Positions 1-13,813 of a stretch of DNA of 64,000 nt are shown here, piece after piece (within the stretch, counting starts at the first letter, position 1; the number at the start of each line of letters is the position of its first letter). Origin of the DNA: Caenorhabditis elegans (Eukaryota > Nematoda > Chromadorea > Rhabditida > Rhabditidae). The stretch is from contig NC_003280.10 of NCBI RefSeq assembly GCF_000002985.6, positions 11,404,501 through 11,468,500 on the forward strand, written 5' to 3'. Made by a program: the position numbers and the translations under genes. The notes beneath the pieces were generated by a model. The model was not told the origin of the DNA and did not search any database. It saw nothing but the letters and a program-made list of their open reading frames with translations.

Positions 1-3000
1 ATCAGAGTCTGTGCCTAAAAATGTATGAAATCCGACCCTCCTCTTATCTTAGAAAATGATGCCATATTTTTTATAGGCACCCCCTTCGGTGGTGGTCCCC
101 CTCTGCATTTCTGAGTCTCCAATACGGGGAAAAAGACCACAAGATTATTTAATGCCAGTTGATTTTCAATTGGCGCCTCCCCTCTCCATCATGCTCTTCT
201 AATCCAATCACACTTACTTTTCACTAATCTTTTTCTCGCATTTTCCACATGCTCTCAACCTCCCGCGCATAGAAATTCAACAAAAAAAAAGACGCATCTC
301 ACAATTTTTGAAAGTCGTGCCCGTGAAGCTCACACGTATTTTTTGGCGAGAAGTAGCAGCGGGGGTATGTGTTGATCACTCACCATGTTTGCTTGAAAAT
401 GGCTATTCTCAAAGAATAAGCGAGCGTCGGGTTTCACTTCACTCATTTGTTGAGGGCTCACTATCTCTATTTTTGTGGACACGGTGGTGGGTGGCGGTGG
501 AAGGTCGGTTCGAAGAAATTATGTTTTTATTGTTTTGATTTTTTAATTGAAAATTTCACTAGACACGTTATATGAAAAATGTAATTTTATGACTTTTGAT
601 TTAATTCTACAAAATAACCTATTTCGTCATGTTGCTCCAATATTTTAAAAATGGCCAAAAATGGTCTGAAAGTTGATGAATTATAGAGGAATCTTCAACG
701 TTGAAGTCAGTTTTTAGCACTTTCTGATTTTTTTTCCAGCTAAAGTTCATGTAATTTTCAAATGAATCAAGTGATTTTTTTTAAATGCAAAATAGAGAAT
801 TTCATAGACTAGCCCAAGAAAAGATACACTAGGTGTGATCAGACTGATTACTTTTAGGACCATAATTTAAGTTTACTTCTTTTTCAGCTTATAAATTCAA
901 AAATAAAAACTAGAGAAAACTAAGAACAAAATTGAAAATAAGTTACAGTTTTCAAAGCCAATAATAATTTTTAAACGCTCTTTCTAATTGAAATATTTCC
1001 AGTTCTAATAATTTCAATTCGGCTGAAAATAATGATAATACTTGAAACTATCACAAATTTTTAAATTACAAGTTTCTAAACGAAAATCTAAAATCTCAAC
1101 CAAAAAAAAATTTCGGTGAAACAAAAAATCCTCAAAAACAACTACACTTTTCCCCACATTCCTGTACGGCGCTATTTGTTTTCCCTTCACATATATTCTC
1201 ACCAATCACCATGGATACTTGTGGAGGTACTTTCAGAGCTTACAATGCTCTGAGCTCCCCAGCTTTCCCCAACGACTCAAGGCTCAATTGTTTTTTCACT
1301 CCAAGACGAAGGAGAGCCGGGCACTCGGTTAATCCAATCTCGCCGATTTTCAGATATGTATATGTCACCTAGTATAATTTTTTTTCGTAGGCTCGCTTTG
1401 TCGGAGAACTACACTTTTTGTGTACAAATTTTTAAAATATAGGCTTTTGCAAAAAAAAACTTTCAGTCAGAACATCAGTGCACATTTAGTGCTTCACTTG
1501 CTCCGAGTAGAGGAATTTGATCGCTGATGTGTGATATCATGTGAATTATATATTTTCTAGTTACTTGTTTAGTTAATCAATGCAAAAAATCATTAACACG
1601 TGATTTTTGGGTTTTCCAGTTTTCTTTTTTGATAGGCGGTGCGCCAAAAATTTTTTTGGTTGAAAATTGTTCAATTCAAAATTCTAATAGTTGCTCTTTT
1701 CCTAATTTTCTTTCATTTCTGATGTTCTAAAATTGCATATAAATTACCTAATTTTGTTTTAATTGGCATTCCGTAATACGATATTTTTTGTTAGAATAAA
1801 CGATTCCAGCTGTGTCCCATTTAATTTATAGGAATTTTGTCTAACCAATCTGAAACCAGCTTTATTTTGCCTGAATTTTGAATAATATTTAAAAAAAATT
1901 AAATGAATTTTTTGAGATTTTTTAACGTGCAATAAATAAATTTCAATTATTTTCCCTCAAACACTTTTAAATTATCAAAAATGCAATAACTGACTGCGTT
2001 TGGAACAATTTTTCCTTTTATTAATAGAAACAATGAAGAAACTTCAAATAGGTAAATCGGAGGGTAACCTGCCTCCATCTTGAATATTTTCTAATTTAAA
2101 TTTTTTGAAAACTAATGGCATGCTTTTCCTTCAAAATGTGACATCACTTTTTAGCCGTTCAGTTCAAAATGTTCATCTTCTTCCAGTCAACACATTTCCA
2201 TGGCTCTTTGTTTTTCACATTATGTGTTCTTTTTTTTTCCTCAGAAAAGTGCACCAAATGGACACTTGTGAAAGTCAATTCTGTGTTCCGGAAGCAATTA
2301 CTCCATTTTGTGTCACCTTCTCCAAATCCTGTTTTCTTTCCCATTTTACCAAATGTTTTGGCTCCGGAAGGCGACTCTTGGCGCCTTCATTTTCATCTTT
2401 TCTCCCTCCTTTTCAAACCAACTTTTTTCTTCAAATATATAGGTGTAGGGTTCTCGGTTGCTAGGCGTCTGAGCATTGAGCCATTTTTTCCTGCTGTGAA
2501 ATCGAAAAAGATCTCGTGTTCCTGTCACCATGCTTTTCTAGAAGTCTTTTCAAAGCAATTTCAAAAGTTATTCGAACAAAAAAAATAATTCGAAAAAATT
2601 GTGAAGATGGAGGTGGAAACGTGATTTGTCCAGTTTTGATGAGAAAATCTAGGCAACATTACCTGGCAACATACACTGGTCGAATTTTTCAATGTGATTT
2701 TGTCATGGGAAACGAATAGCGCTCAGCTCTCCGGTTTGATCATTCACTTTTTTTCCGTAGGTCTCTTTAATTCTGCTGTTTACCACCACACCATAGCATA
2801 GTAAAACTATTCAAAAAAAATTGAAAACTTTTTTATTTTTAGTCAAAAGAGGCCAGTTTTCGTCACTCCTAATTTTTGAAGTTCACAAAAAATTGAAGAT
2901 TTTTTTGTGAGTTGCTTCAATTTTCTGAAAAGCCCAAGTACTTCATGTTTGCCAATTTACTAAAACTTTGACTGAAATTTTTCAAAAAACTAAATTCCAC

Positions 3001-5615
3001 AAAATAAGAAAAGCGAAAATTGAAACACAGTTCTGATATATATTTTTTAAAATTAATAATAAAGAACTTATTATACTTTTCTTTAATTTTTTAAAACAGA
3101 TTTTTTGCCATTTTTTTGTCATTTTTCCGATTTTCGATCTCTTCATTGCTCTCTAATGATCAAATGATTTTCATTAAATTTTTGAAACTCATGATTTTTC
3201 CCAATTTACCAAACACAATATTGACCTTAGAATTAGCAATGTCAGTGTCAGATACAGACAGAAAAAACCGAAATGCAAACATTTAGTTTCACAATTGATG
3301 TCATTTGTCGAACACTCACCATTCAACAACCCACACCTTTTTTAGACAATTGGGTTGACTGATAGGAACGGGAAAAAAACGAATGACAAATTTTTCTCAG
3401 GGTTCTTTTTCACTTGAGTATTCATGTGTCATTGTGTTATGAGCTTTGTGCTCCGGAAATGAGCCATTTTGGAAACAGTTTTTGAAATTTTCTAAAATGT
3501 TCCCTATGTTATTCTTACACAGTTGAACCTAAGAAAAATCAAATAGATTGTGTTCATTTAAGAAAAAGCATCAAACCAAAATTGCTTTAAAATTTTCATT
3601 GCTGCCTTTTGATACTACAAAAGACATAATTTACAACTATTTTGAATTACAGCTACGGTAGTTTTTCCCAAGAGAACCCATTTGCAGGAAAACTCGGAAC
3701 TGCCTTTTTTATTGAAAAAACTTCTTCAAAAGTTTGCGACTTTTTTAAATCAATAAATATAAATATGCTCTTTGAAACTTTACTCCATTGTTTTCAATGG
3801 GTTTATAATGGGTTCTCGTCATTTTATATCCTCTTTCACTAACACTTTTTTCACTTTCCGATTTTTTAATACCTATCCTCTATTCTAAATCGAATGAAAA
3901 TGTACCGGTGGTAGACGTTTTTGCATGTTTTTGTACTGTTTATTTTACACCATGATGTCACTTTTGAGTTTTGGCCACGCAAACTTTTATTTCATAGTTT
4001 GCACAGTTCTAACAAAATCTCATCAAATAGTCCTTATTTGACTATGCCTACTTACCTGCCTACCGCCTTCATTTCGAAAATAATTTGTTCTGTGATTTCG
4101 CAAAGTTGATTTACAGATATTTCTCATTGTTAACCTTTTGAACGTTCAACTGGTTCACGTGTTCTTTGGTACAGATGGTACTCCTGTAGGCACTGGACAG
4201 GCAGGTATTTCTGTGCCTACACAGCAGCCTACCCCTTTTTTTGTGTTTTTCACTGCTCTCCCAAAAAAATTCATGTCCCATAAAAAAAGAACGCTGGAAG
4301 ACTGGAGGAAGCTCCTCCCCTTGTAACTTTTTTTCCATCCACAATTTTTTTTAAATGCGAATTGCTTCCGTTTTTTGGAAAAATTAATTTTTTTTACAAT
4401 CTGAATTTTCGTGGGAAAACCAATTCAAGTCTTAATTCCCAGCAAAATTTTCGGAATTAGAAAAAAACTGGTGAAGGAAAACTTTCCGAATTACCTAAAT
4501 TCTGAACAATTCGGATTTTTAGCATGTAAAATAGACTTGAGAGCAGGGGTTCGCGGCAGTAATTTTCAGCAATTTGCGGGTTTTGAAAGTTTTCGGCAAT
4601 TTGTCAATTTTTGAAAACTTTTTTAATTGCAATTACCGGAAATTTTCGGCAATTTTGATACCTAATTATTTTTCGGAGATTGAGAAAATTTCACCTTGTT
4701 TCTTATTATTCGGTTAGTCATTCTCTAAAAAAACAAACATTTCTACAAAAATTTCTATTTCCGGCAATAGGTAGCTCCGGCAAGTGCCGGTTTTCAAAAT
4801 TTTCGATGGCCAAAATTGCCGAAATTGCCGCGCACCCATGCTAAAGTATATAAAAATTCTACAGTTTGTAACCTTCTCGGTTATAGAACATGAGCAATCA
4901 TGGCAGTCCATTTTTTTTTACCACGGAAACCAACTTTGAAACAAATACTTACACTACGGTAATTGAAAAACATGTAGTATTGGTATTCCCCTTTTGGTTT
5001 CTGATCCTCCTACATCCTCCCACACTTTAATTTGATTCCAATTTTCATGTGCACACACACACATTGTTCTCTTTCCCTAGTTCTTTCTTAGTCACACGAC
5101 AAAAATCACAGATTATTAGAACACCTCGAGGCGCCAATTTGGACCTCTTTGTTTTGGCTTGTTGCAGCTTTCTCCACGGGGTCCTTTGCCACTTTCATCA
5201 CGTCATGATTACTTTCCCCGACAGGATTAGGACGTCCCCCAACCTCTGAGCCACTTGGTCGCTAACCCATTTCCTTCTTCATTTTTCCCTTTTTTCATTA
5301 CTTTCTTTGCCTTCTTTATCTTCTTCTTCTTTCCTGTGTCCTCTTTCGTCCTTCCACCCAATATATTTCTCCACCTAATTCCGTTTATTTGATTGATTCG
5401 CATCAAATAAAGAAGACCCCTTCTTCTGTGTCCTCCTAGGCGAAACGGAGCCGTTCTCTCTCATTTTCTCCCTCGTTTTCTCCGGTGTGCTCAAACTCCC
5501 TAAAAATTTTCGTTTTTCCACTTTTTTTGCGTATGCTCTTCTTTGTTTGTTCACAAGTTTAGACGCTACTGCCCCGCTTACCCTTCTTCATTTCATCTCG
5601 ATCATATTTTTTCAG
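1..5615. other. AT-rich region without a confident gene
   Basis: No multi-exon gene can be assembled here. The longest open frames (2105-2590) overlap on both strands in low-complexity pyrimidine-rich DNA and have no coding character. Positions 5040-5610 are CT-rich and end in a strong acceptor at 5615, which looks like the promoter and trans-splice region of the next gene. Around 4570-4830 there are repeated CCGGCAATTT-type motifs, and at 4046-4240 several AGGCAGGC-type dispersed repeat pieces. The only open segment resembling a protein domain is listed separately at 1211. Confidence 0.6.
1211..1369 (+). CDS. Possible orphan exon with CUB-like start
   Basis: An ATG in good context opens a 52-codon frame reading CGGTFRAYNALSSPAFPNDS near its start and containing a later Cys. 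The spacing resembles the beginning of a CUB domain (CGG, then S-P-x-x-P). A weak donor (TAT|GTATAT) lies near its end, just before a stop. I could not find a following exon in phase, and it does not join the 5616 exon. It could be a first exon of a gene I cannot follow, a relic, or chance. Confidence 0.15.
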
Positions 5616-5698
5616 TCGGCTCATTTCATATTGCGCTTTTAAGAAGAAGACGAATACGAAAAAAGCTCTGCCAATACTTTCTGGAGACTGAGTATGCG

Positions 5699-7425
5699 AT
5701 GCTAGAAGTCCGAAGAAATAGTTTGGTACGGCAAATGGCGTTCAGACAGGATTCCAACGATGTGAGTTTTTGTGTTTGAAAAATAAAAGCTAGCGTAAAT
5801 CGACAACACGTTTTGCTCATTTTGTGATTCTACACGTAACTCAACTCAGTGCTCGACCATTACATGATAGGCAGGCAGGTTTTTAAATGTGCCAGTCTAC
5901 CTACTGCCTAAATTAGTGCTCGCCGTTTTTTCAATGGATATAGTTTGAATACCTAATCATTAACAGTAGGCAGGTGTAGGTCGTGAGTTTTTGTGTTTGA
6001 AAAAAAGCTAGCGTAAATCGACAACACGTTTTGCTCGTCTCAGGGCTCGGCCATGGCATGATAAGCGGGCAGGTTTTTAAGTGTGTCTGCCTGCCTGCTG
6101 CCTATTTTAGTGTGAGCATTGGTATTCGCCGTTTGTGCAATGGAGACAGTTTAAATACTTGATTATGGACAGTAGGCAGGTGTAGGCCGCCTTTTGGCAA
6201 GCTCGGAACGGGCTTCAGAAAAATCTAAAAAAAGAGACTTTAGAATATATATTTCTCAAAATATATGGCATAAGTAATTTTGCCAAAAAAAACCCCCAGT
6301 GATTTTTTGCCGGAATTTTGAAATAAAAACATTTCGGCTCTAATTCTAAATTTGTCTTAAATTAATAAGTTTAAAAAAAAAAATTCAAACAGCAGTTGTT
6401 TAAGCACACTGAATATGCCTAAAAATACCTGCTCACCACACGGCGACCTACGTGCCTTGTATATTTTCAAATTTTGATTAAAATCTTCTCGATTCCAAAA
6501 ATATCCATGTTCTTCATAAAATTTATGTGCCCCCATTTCCACGTCACTATTGTTTCTACATTCATCCATCAAACTTTTTTCACTTCTTTTTCTGGCATGC
6601 TCTTCTCGTCAAAACATGTTTTTTTTGGAACGCCTACGCCTTCTCACCCTCTACACACTTAAAGCAGTCTAGGTGGCTATTCAATTTGAAAACTTTTTTT
6701 GCTTTACAAGAAACGTCGTAAAAATTTAAGCGAATTACTAGAAACAGATTCTCAGTATTTATTGTTTAGAGATCCCCTCACTAACAGAATAACCAGCAAT
6801 TTCTCTGAAACAATTTTTTTCAGGCCGAGCTGGCAATCCGTCACGGACACTTGGCTCCGCCAAACTCAATTCCCGACAGCCCACGACCTCAGAAGCCAAC
6901 CAATGGTTAGTGTCATGAGGAACTGAAATTCTGAAAAAAAACGTGTTTTTCAGATCATCCACTCTCCAACACAAATTGCCTTTCAGTTGATGTTCCAACC
7001 ACAAAAAATAATCGTGAGTTTTAGAAAACAGGATAGCAATATATCGAAAAATTTCAAATAAAAAAAAACGAATTTCTTTTTTTATTTTGGAAAAATTAAT
7101 TGAATTTTTATTGGAAACATTAATTGAGGCGAGAACATTTAATGGTGCAGTTCTGCCAAATCTGTCTTGTGAGAAACGCAATCTTCTTTATCATTTTAAA
7201 TTAATTTTCAACAAGTAATTAAGAAACAGAACATAAGGTTCACATCGTAAAAATAGGCGGTAGGCAGGCAGGTACGCCTGAAGATTAAAAATTAATGCCT
7301 ATAGCTTCATAAACTAGTTTGATTTTTGACAAGTTTCTCTTCTTTTGACAAGTTTCTAATTTTCCAAAATTTCAGAACAATCAGCACCCACCAAAGAGAA
7401 ACCTGCCGACAAAGATCAAAAGTGA
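5699..7425 (+). CDS. Small basic/polar protein, or C-terminus of a larger one
   Basis: Four exons join in frame: 5616-5761 (ATG at 5699), 6824-6905, 6954-7013 and 7376-7425, giving 84 residues from that ATG. The product is not recognised. It is polar, with a Pro-rich middle (LAPPNSIPDSPRPQKPTN) and a Lys/Asp-rich end (EKPADKDQK), and has no signal peptide or membrane segment. The first exon is open upstream of the ATG and reads a very basic stretch (ALLRRRRIRKKL), so the true start may lie further left. The acceptor at 5615 follows a CT-rich tract and could be a trans-splice site, which would make 5699 the start. Splice sites and phase are convincing; function is unknown. Confidence 0.55.
5762..6200. 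repeat. Tandem duplication of about 221 bp in an intron
   Basis: The sequence from the donor at 5762 is repeated from 5983 with small changes. Both copies run from GTGAGTTTTTGTGTTTGA through GCTAGCGTAAATCGACAACA to an AGTAGGCAGGTGTAGG end. Each copy includes AGGCAGG-type repeat pieces found elsewhere in the window. Confidence 0.85.
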
Positions 7426-7961
7426 TATTTTTCCAAATTTTTCTATTCTTCTTCCGATGACCTGACGAGTTCAAATTTGTTTCCCCGTAAGAAATATCAG
7501 TAGCTGATTGATTCCAGCAAACATTTTAATATTATATAAAAGGCTTTCTTGTGACTATTTTGCTCCCAGATGTTTTTTGCCATAAAGTCACTGGAAAACC
7601 TTTTTCAACCGCATTCTCCATTCCTCCCCGATCCCTCATTGTATTATAAAAATTTCAACAAAAAATTACAACTTTATTGCCCTCCATGGCAGTTTTTTCT
7701 TGCTTCAATTTTCAAAGAATTGAAAAATGTAAAGTACATGAATTTATTTATATAAACGTAATAAACAAGATATTATGCCACTTGAGGATTTATTCGATTT
7801 CGATTCGCATAGAAATGTACACGTCATGAAACAGAGGAAGGAAAGATAAAAATGGGATGAACAAAAAAGAAGAGAGAGTGAGTGAGAGAGACCAGTGGGG
7901 GTGGAAACGAATAAAAAATGAGAAGAAAAAGGAAAAATAAGCAAAAAAGATATAAAATAGT
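7426..7961. other. Convergent 3' intergenic region
   Basis: This stretch lies between the stop of the plus-strand small gene and the stop of the minus-strand DOMON/b561 gene. Several A/T-rich tracts and a purine-rich block (7850-7935) are present. I see no coding exon; both 3' UTRs probably end here. Confidence 0.6.
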
Positions 7962-10900
7962 CTAGGGAGAATGTGACCAAAGGGCATGGAACAGCATTAC
8001 GGCAAAAGCAATATTTACGGAAAGACTAACTATGAGATGCACAAGGACTACTGTCACACGGGCTTTTGTGCGCTGAAAATTAGAAAAAAAAACTAAAGAC
8101 AGTAGGCACGAAGTAGGCACGAGGTAGGTATATATGCCTGAACATTCGAATATCTAGAATAGACTTACTTTAGGCACCTCAATCGGTGCATCTTTAATTG
8201 GCGTATTCAAATTGGCCAGCGCCATTCCCATAGGACCAACTGTAAACCGATGTGGCTGGATTCCTTCTGAATTTTTTTTTTCAAATATGAAAAATATGAA
8301 AAGTCTACAGTTAAGTTCTAACCTATTTTCGTTTTATTGCTCGTTATTGTTATAATCTCCAATATTAGATTGCATGCAATAAAGAAGAGAATATAGCCGA
8401 GCACAATCCAATTTGGAACGTGACCATACAGTCGATTCAGGCCAGTTTTGCCCATTGGTAGTGCCAGTACTATTGTGGCAGCTGGAAAAAATTTCGATTA
8501 TGTGTTTTGTAAATTTCAATTATAATGTTTAAATGTAGAGTAAGGTTATATAAGTGTACCACCTATGCTTAAGCCTGATATTTTTCTCTCATAAAGTGCT
8601 TTCAAAGATTGAAAAACTTACAAGCAACCGACCAGGAAAACATGCCAACCAACCAATGGCCCCAGTTGAAAATTGGTCGAATACTAGAAGTTGGAGAAGG
8701 CCGAAGAAATCCGAAAACAGGCTGTAGCAGAGCCAAAACGGTGGCCGTGAAGCCGGTTATACCATGCATTTTCTTTGAAAAATCCTGAAAAAAACATTCT
8801 TCTGAAATTGCCGAACATGAATCTATTTACAATTACAATTTCTTTGCAAAATTTGAGAGTTAAAAACTTGTATTTTTTCGAATTATATAATTTTTTTAAT
8901 TTATAACAAGCTACAAAATAAAAACTCACATCTGAAGTGCACATATATGAGCATTGATACCATACCCATCCAGCTTGATAAAAAATGAACAAAACACATA
9001 TCACTTGAATTACAACTGACAGAATCATCATATCACGATGAAGCTGAAAATTTATATTTTCATTTTATCAAAACATCAAAATTTCTAAAACTTACTTGAA
9101 ACCAAACTGCAGTGCCAAGAAGCTTATTTCTCGGGAACAGTGGTTTAAAGTATCTGCTGATTAGGATGGCATTTGATGCAAGTACCCACCATGCAAACAT
9201 CAGGAGAATTCCTTAAACGATCAAGGATTTTATTGAAAAAAAATTCTTATGGAACCGTACCATGCCAGACAGCAATACGGTACCTCCAGTATCTTGAGAC
9301 ATTATAGGTTTGTCGCATTTCCCCGATATGGTAAAGGTTTGGTGATGAGCAATTTGTTCGGCAGAATGACACCTGCTCATCTGACATCCAAGGGAATTGT
9401 TGACCGTCATTTGTTGAGTGAATGTCTTTTTCAAGGGCTGTAAAATGGGAAGGTTTGGTAAAAGTACTGTAGGAAGGCACAGACGTTCAAAAGCAGTAGA
9501 TTACAAATTAATTTACCGACAAATACAACCTCAGTGAGCAGATTTCTAGGATTTTATTAGGCACCCAAGAAATTTCCAGTCTCGAAAAAAATCAATAAAA
9601 CAAAAATTTATTTTTATAGTTCTGTAATTCAAATATTTCATTGATTTCCAAAAAACTTACTATATTTATTGGCACTTCCCCTTGCAAATAGCAAGTGATA
9701 ACTTCCAGATTCCAAATCATGAACCATAAACTGTGTGTCATTATCAATCAATGGTCGATTATCAAGTAGCAACTTAGCACTACATGTCAAAACTCCATCC
9801 ACGTATGACGTCGTTCCCTCTGTTAACAATACGGATGACCCCTGCAAAATGATCAGTATGACACCAAAATAACACTGACAAGAAGGCAAATACCTGCGGC
9901 AAAACCTGATTGAACGTCTCGTCGTTGAATGATATTTGTACTTTACCGTCTCCCGTGTGCGGAACCACACATTCGAACACCGTATCGTCGTCCTGATAAT
10001 GAATTCGTTGCAGGGGAAAATTTGAAAAATTGGGAAGAAAAATAACAAACCATTCTCTGATTGAAGCTGAAACCTAGCGCTGCATAGAACGGGCGAGTCT
10101 GATCCAGATCGTGGACTTTAGCTTCCAGCTGAAATATTTGCAATTGCAATTTAATATGAACGAGAATTCAATGAAAATGTTTATTTCAGCCTTCATGAAT
10201 CCTGAAGATTTCTATTGTAAATATTTCATATTTTTAAATATTCAATTAAAAGTTTCAGAAAATCTTAAACCCCTTACCTGCAGAAAAAGTCCTTCGGGAA
10301 GCATTTGCCATTCGACTCCTGATTGGCACGCCGCCAGGTTGTCTGCAGCACATTCCGGCGGGTGAAACCAACAAGACCGCGTCACGTTACATTGTTCAAA
10401 TGAGAATGATGAAGCTTGCTGAAAAAATTCTATGGACCCTTGGCATTTTCCAAATTTTGAAAATTTATATCTGGTTTCAAACTAACTTTTTCAAAAATTC
10501 CATAGCCATATTGTTGCAAATTTTGTGTTCTTTCAGAATTCAAAAACGACATCTCAAAAACTTTCATGCCCGCCGAGTTCAAGCAGAAAAAGTGCATTTT
10601 CGAGCACATTTTGAGATAAAATGGTATACATAGGAAATTTATATGAAAAAATTGTAGATTTTCCTATCTTTGAAAATTTATATCTGGCTTCAATCTCATT
10701 AGCATTTCAAGTTTATCACAATTTTGGTTCTTAAAGGTGCATAGTATAAATTTTAAAAAAATGTTTCTTACGGGTCAGAAAATAACATAATGTTTTCAAT
10801 TTTTTTAATGTAAAAATGCCTTGGAAAGATTTCAACCTTTTCTACCTTTTCTACCTAGTCTACCTTTTTTGAACCCAAAAACTTGTCCTATAACGATCTT

Positions 10901-11162
10901 GAAAATTAAACCAAGAATAGTTTCCAGTTATTAGGATAAAAATATAGTTTTATTTCAACTGTAAAAAATTTCTGCCTGCTGTATTGTTGAAATTTATAAA
11001 AATGCGATTACTCTAGTGCGTACGGTATTCTAAAATAAATTATTTTAAATTTTATTAAAACTATTATTCAACCTAAATTTTTTCTACAAAACATAATAAT
11101 ACCTGATAAGAGAGTAAGAAGATAAAAAGGAATAAACAATTCCGAAGAGGACAAATGGACAT
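7962..11162 (-). CDS. DOMON plus cytochrome b561 membrane protein (FRRS1-like)
   Basis: Twelve exons read in frame: 11103-11162, 10278-10418, 10051-10128, 9894-9992, 9661-9841, 9261-9437, 9096-9211, 8930-9043, 8622-8784, 8323-8481, 8169-8266 and 7962-8072, giving 498 residues. A 20-residue signal peptide is followed by a DOMON-type beta domain (about 30-170), recognised by its FYAALGFSFNQ and DDDTVFECVV stretches. A multi-pass cytochrome b561 domain (about 235-440) follows. Candidate heme-ligand histidines sit in AVWHG (near 245), QLHRD (near 286), KKMHG (329) and NWGHW (365). Family members move electrons across membranes, often reducing ferric iron; that role here is inferred from the family. 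A last hydrophobic segment lies near the C-terminus. The first intron (10419-11102) is the longest. Confidence 0.88.
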
Positions 11163-13813
11163 TCGGCGTCTCGCTTTCACTCGATCTGCAGGCTTTTCCT
11201 TCTTCCTCTCTTCTTGCAAAACGACTTCCCTGAATGTATTGCGTTCGCAAATGGTTTTGATATCAAGTCTCACTGAAAAAAATGAGACTGACTGAAACGA
11301 TCGAAAAATGTGCGAATTATGCGAATTGAAACTGCCGACGGAATCGTCGCAATCGGTCAATGCAAATTTTGTCGGCGGGCAGAGAGAAAGGGAAGGATTA
11401 TGATGAAATGGTGTGAGTAAGAGGACGGTTTTTGCTGTATTCGAAGGAACTACATATACATTTGATCACATCAAAACAATAAGTGAGAGAAAGAGGGACG
11501 GTTGTGAAGAGAAATAGAAGCTTTCTGCGACGACCGATGGGATATCGATTCAGCTATCGGATCAAGTAGAATGTGTACACAGACAAACCGTGACACATCT
11601 AAAGATTATCAAGGATTGATGATAATGATCTGATAAAAATGAAAAAAAGGTATGTTTATATTCAAAAACACTATAGTATATTTGTACTTGTTTTTTGTTT
11701 GAACGTGGAGTAGCAGTCATGGGAAAAATGTTTAATGTTATTTCTTTGGTGCTAAATATGTATAAGACAGCCAAGTATCAAAGTAGAATGTTCCATCAAA
11801 GTAGAACGTTAGAATGGTTTTGGTAATTGCTCAGTTTTGCCTCGGATAATTTTGTAGTTCAATTTTAAAATTTCTTCTAAAATATATTAATTCAACAAGT
11901 TTTAATTATTTGAATTTAAAAATTATAGAACTTCGAGAGTGTGAAAACATTCTTGAAAAACGCAAAATGTTCAAAAATCTGGCAAAATGAAGCGAAGTTA
12001 TAATTGAAATTGTCTCCACGAAGTCATAAAAATGCGAGGCAAACAACGGCTGCCTACTCCCACCGTACACCCAAAAATTCGTTTCAATATCCCAGAAATT
12101 TTTTTTAATAGTTAATATAAAGAAGCGCTGGTGTAACCGAAAAATAGCAGCACAACAATGTTTTGAAAACAGGCATAGGCAGGCATGTAGGCAGGCTGGC
12201 ATATATTTTAAACAAACTGAAGAAAAAGAACCCCCAACTTGCACAGGATCGAGTTTTTATTCAAACATTATTTTGAAAAGAGTGTTCTCTAATTTTGATG
12301 CTTCTAAATTTTCCGTGGGTTTCAAATATTTTGTACTTAATTTTCCAGATTATTTCCATTCACAATAAAGTTTTTGGAAGTTTTGCAGAACCTTTTTTAT
12401 TATAATTTTTATTATGCATGGTTTTTTCAGATGTCAAATTTGAAACAAATTGTTCAGCATACTTACAAAAGTGTTTTTTTTTATATTTCAAATCAAAACT
12501 GTATACTAAAATGTAGTACAAATTTTGTTCGACCTAAAAATAATATTTATTTTTGTTGAGATCTGAAAAAGGCCTCAACACGGGCCTGAAAGTTGCCTTC
12601 GTTGCCAAATGTTTTTTTTCCAGATCGAACGAACATTTTCCTACATTTCTATATCAAAGTTTTCTTTAACAAGTTGTATCTGAAATAAGAAGTTTTGTAC
12701 ATTTAGCAGAAAAATTTGCGGCACTGTAGGTCTGGTTTGCCGTAAAGCTTCTGGTACACAACTCAAATGATGTTCTTAACATTTTGTAAACAGATTACTT
12801 AGATAGTAAAACTATTCATTTCGATGATCATTTTCCATTTTGATCTGTGCTCATCACTTTTGATGATCTTAATGCGCTCTTAACGTCATGACCGTGTTTC
12901 TTTAAAGATTTTAAGAAAACACATTTTTCAAGGTTTTGATAAGAGAGCATTTTCTCTTGATTTTATTTTGACATTCCGAGTTGAACTTTTCATTTTTCAG
13001 GCGCGGTGTTTAGTTGAACATTGTAGTGTCCTTTTTTAATTAGATTGCCAAGAAAACTGAAGGCAAATATTTGCTGAAAGAAAAACAGAAATGAAATGTT
13101 TCGCTTAACTTTGAAATGAAGAAACAAGTTTCTTTTCTTTTGGAAATTTCATCTTTTTCTTTTTTCCATTAGAGCTTTGTTTTGCTTGGGTGTTTATGTT
13201 TTAGTTATTTTTAAATAGAAATTAGGTTTCAAATGGTTTTTAATATTTTATGGTGAAAAAAATCAAATATAAAGTATCCAATAGCACTTTTGATTTTGGA
13301 GAGTACCTATGGTGTATCGCAAGTTTGTTCTGAATAAATAGGTTAAATCAGAAAAACCCAAAAAGAGTTATTTTCAAGTACGAGTATGTGAGATCAAAGT
13401 AGCAAGATTAAGGATGAATTTTGGAAGAAAAAAGAATTAGAGGAAAGGCTTTTAGAATTTGTTTTTCACACCTTTAGGGTTGATTTCTCTGGACGACGTA
13501 TGTAAATGAAAATTTGAAAATTTGAAAATTTTATTATTTTCTTTTTTAATTAGTGATTTCTTTGACACCATACATCATTAAATGTTTTACAAGAATTACA
13601 AGCTCGGAGTGCCTAATTTTGACAATTATTAAACTTATGATTGAATATTTGTCAACACTGATTTTACGACTATCTATACTCAATTTTTAATTTCATTTTA
13701 AAGTTAGTATGACATCTATTGAACAAATGTTACAAGATAGAATAGCCCGTGAAATTATGAACAACTGTAAAGAAATGTTTTAAAAAATGGTGAATTTATT
13801 TTCAGATTGAAAA
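11163..13813. other. Intergenic region between divergent genes
   Basis: It separates the minus-strand DOMON/b561 start from the plus-strand vWA/EGF gene start, so it should hold both promoters. The part next to the minus gene (11160-11560) is less AT-rich. A cluster of AGGCAGGC-type dispersed repeat pieces sits at about 12170-12205. I see no convincing exon. A trans-splice-like acceptor (TTTTCAG) lies at 13799-13805, just before the downstream ATG. Confidence 0.55.

Noticed and set aside
2105-2588. Overlapping 119- and 139-residue open frames
   Set aside because: Low-complexity Phe/Ser-rich translation, open on both strands, no splice context or recognisable domain.
7850-7940. Purine-rich minus-strand frame (Ser/Phe-rich)
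   Set aside because: Low complexity in a 3' region just after the DOMON/b561 stop; no splice partner.
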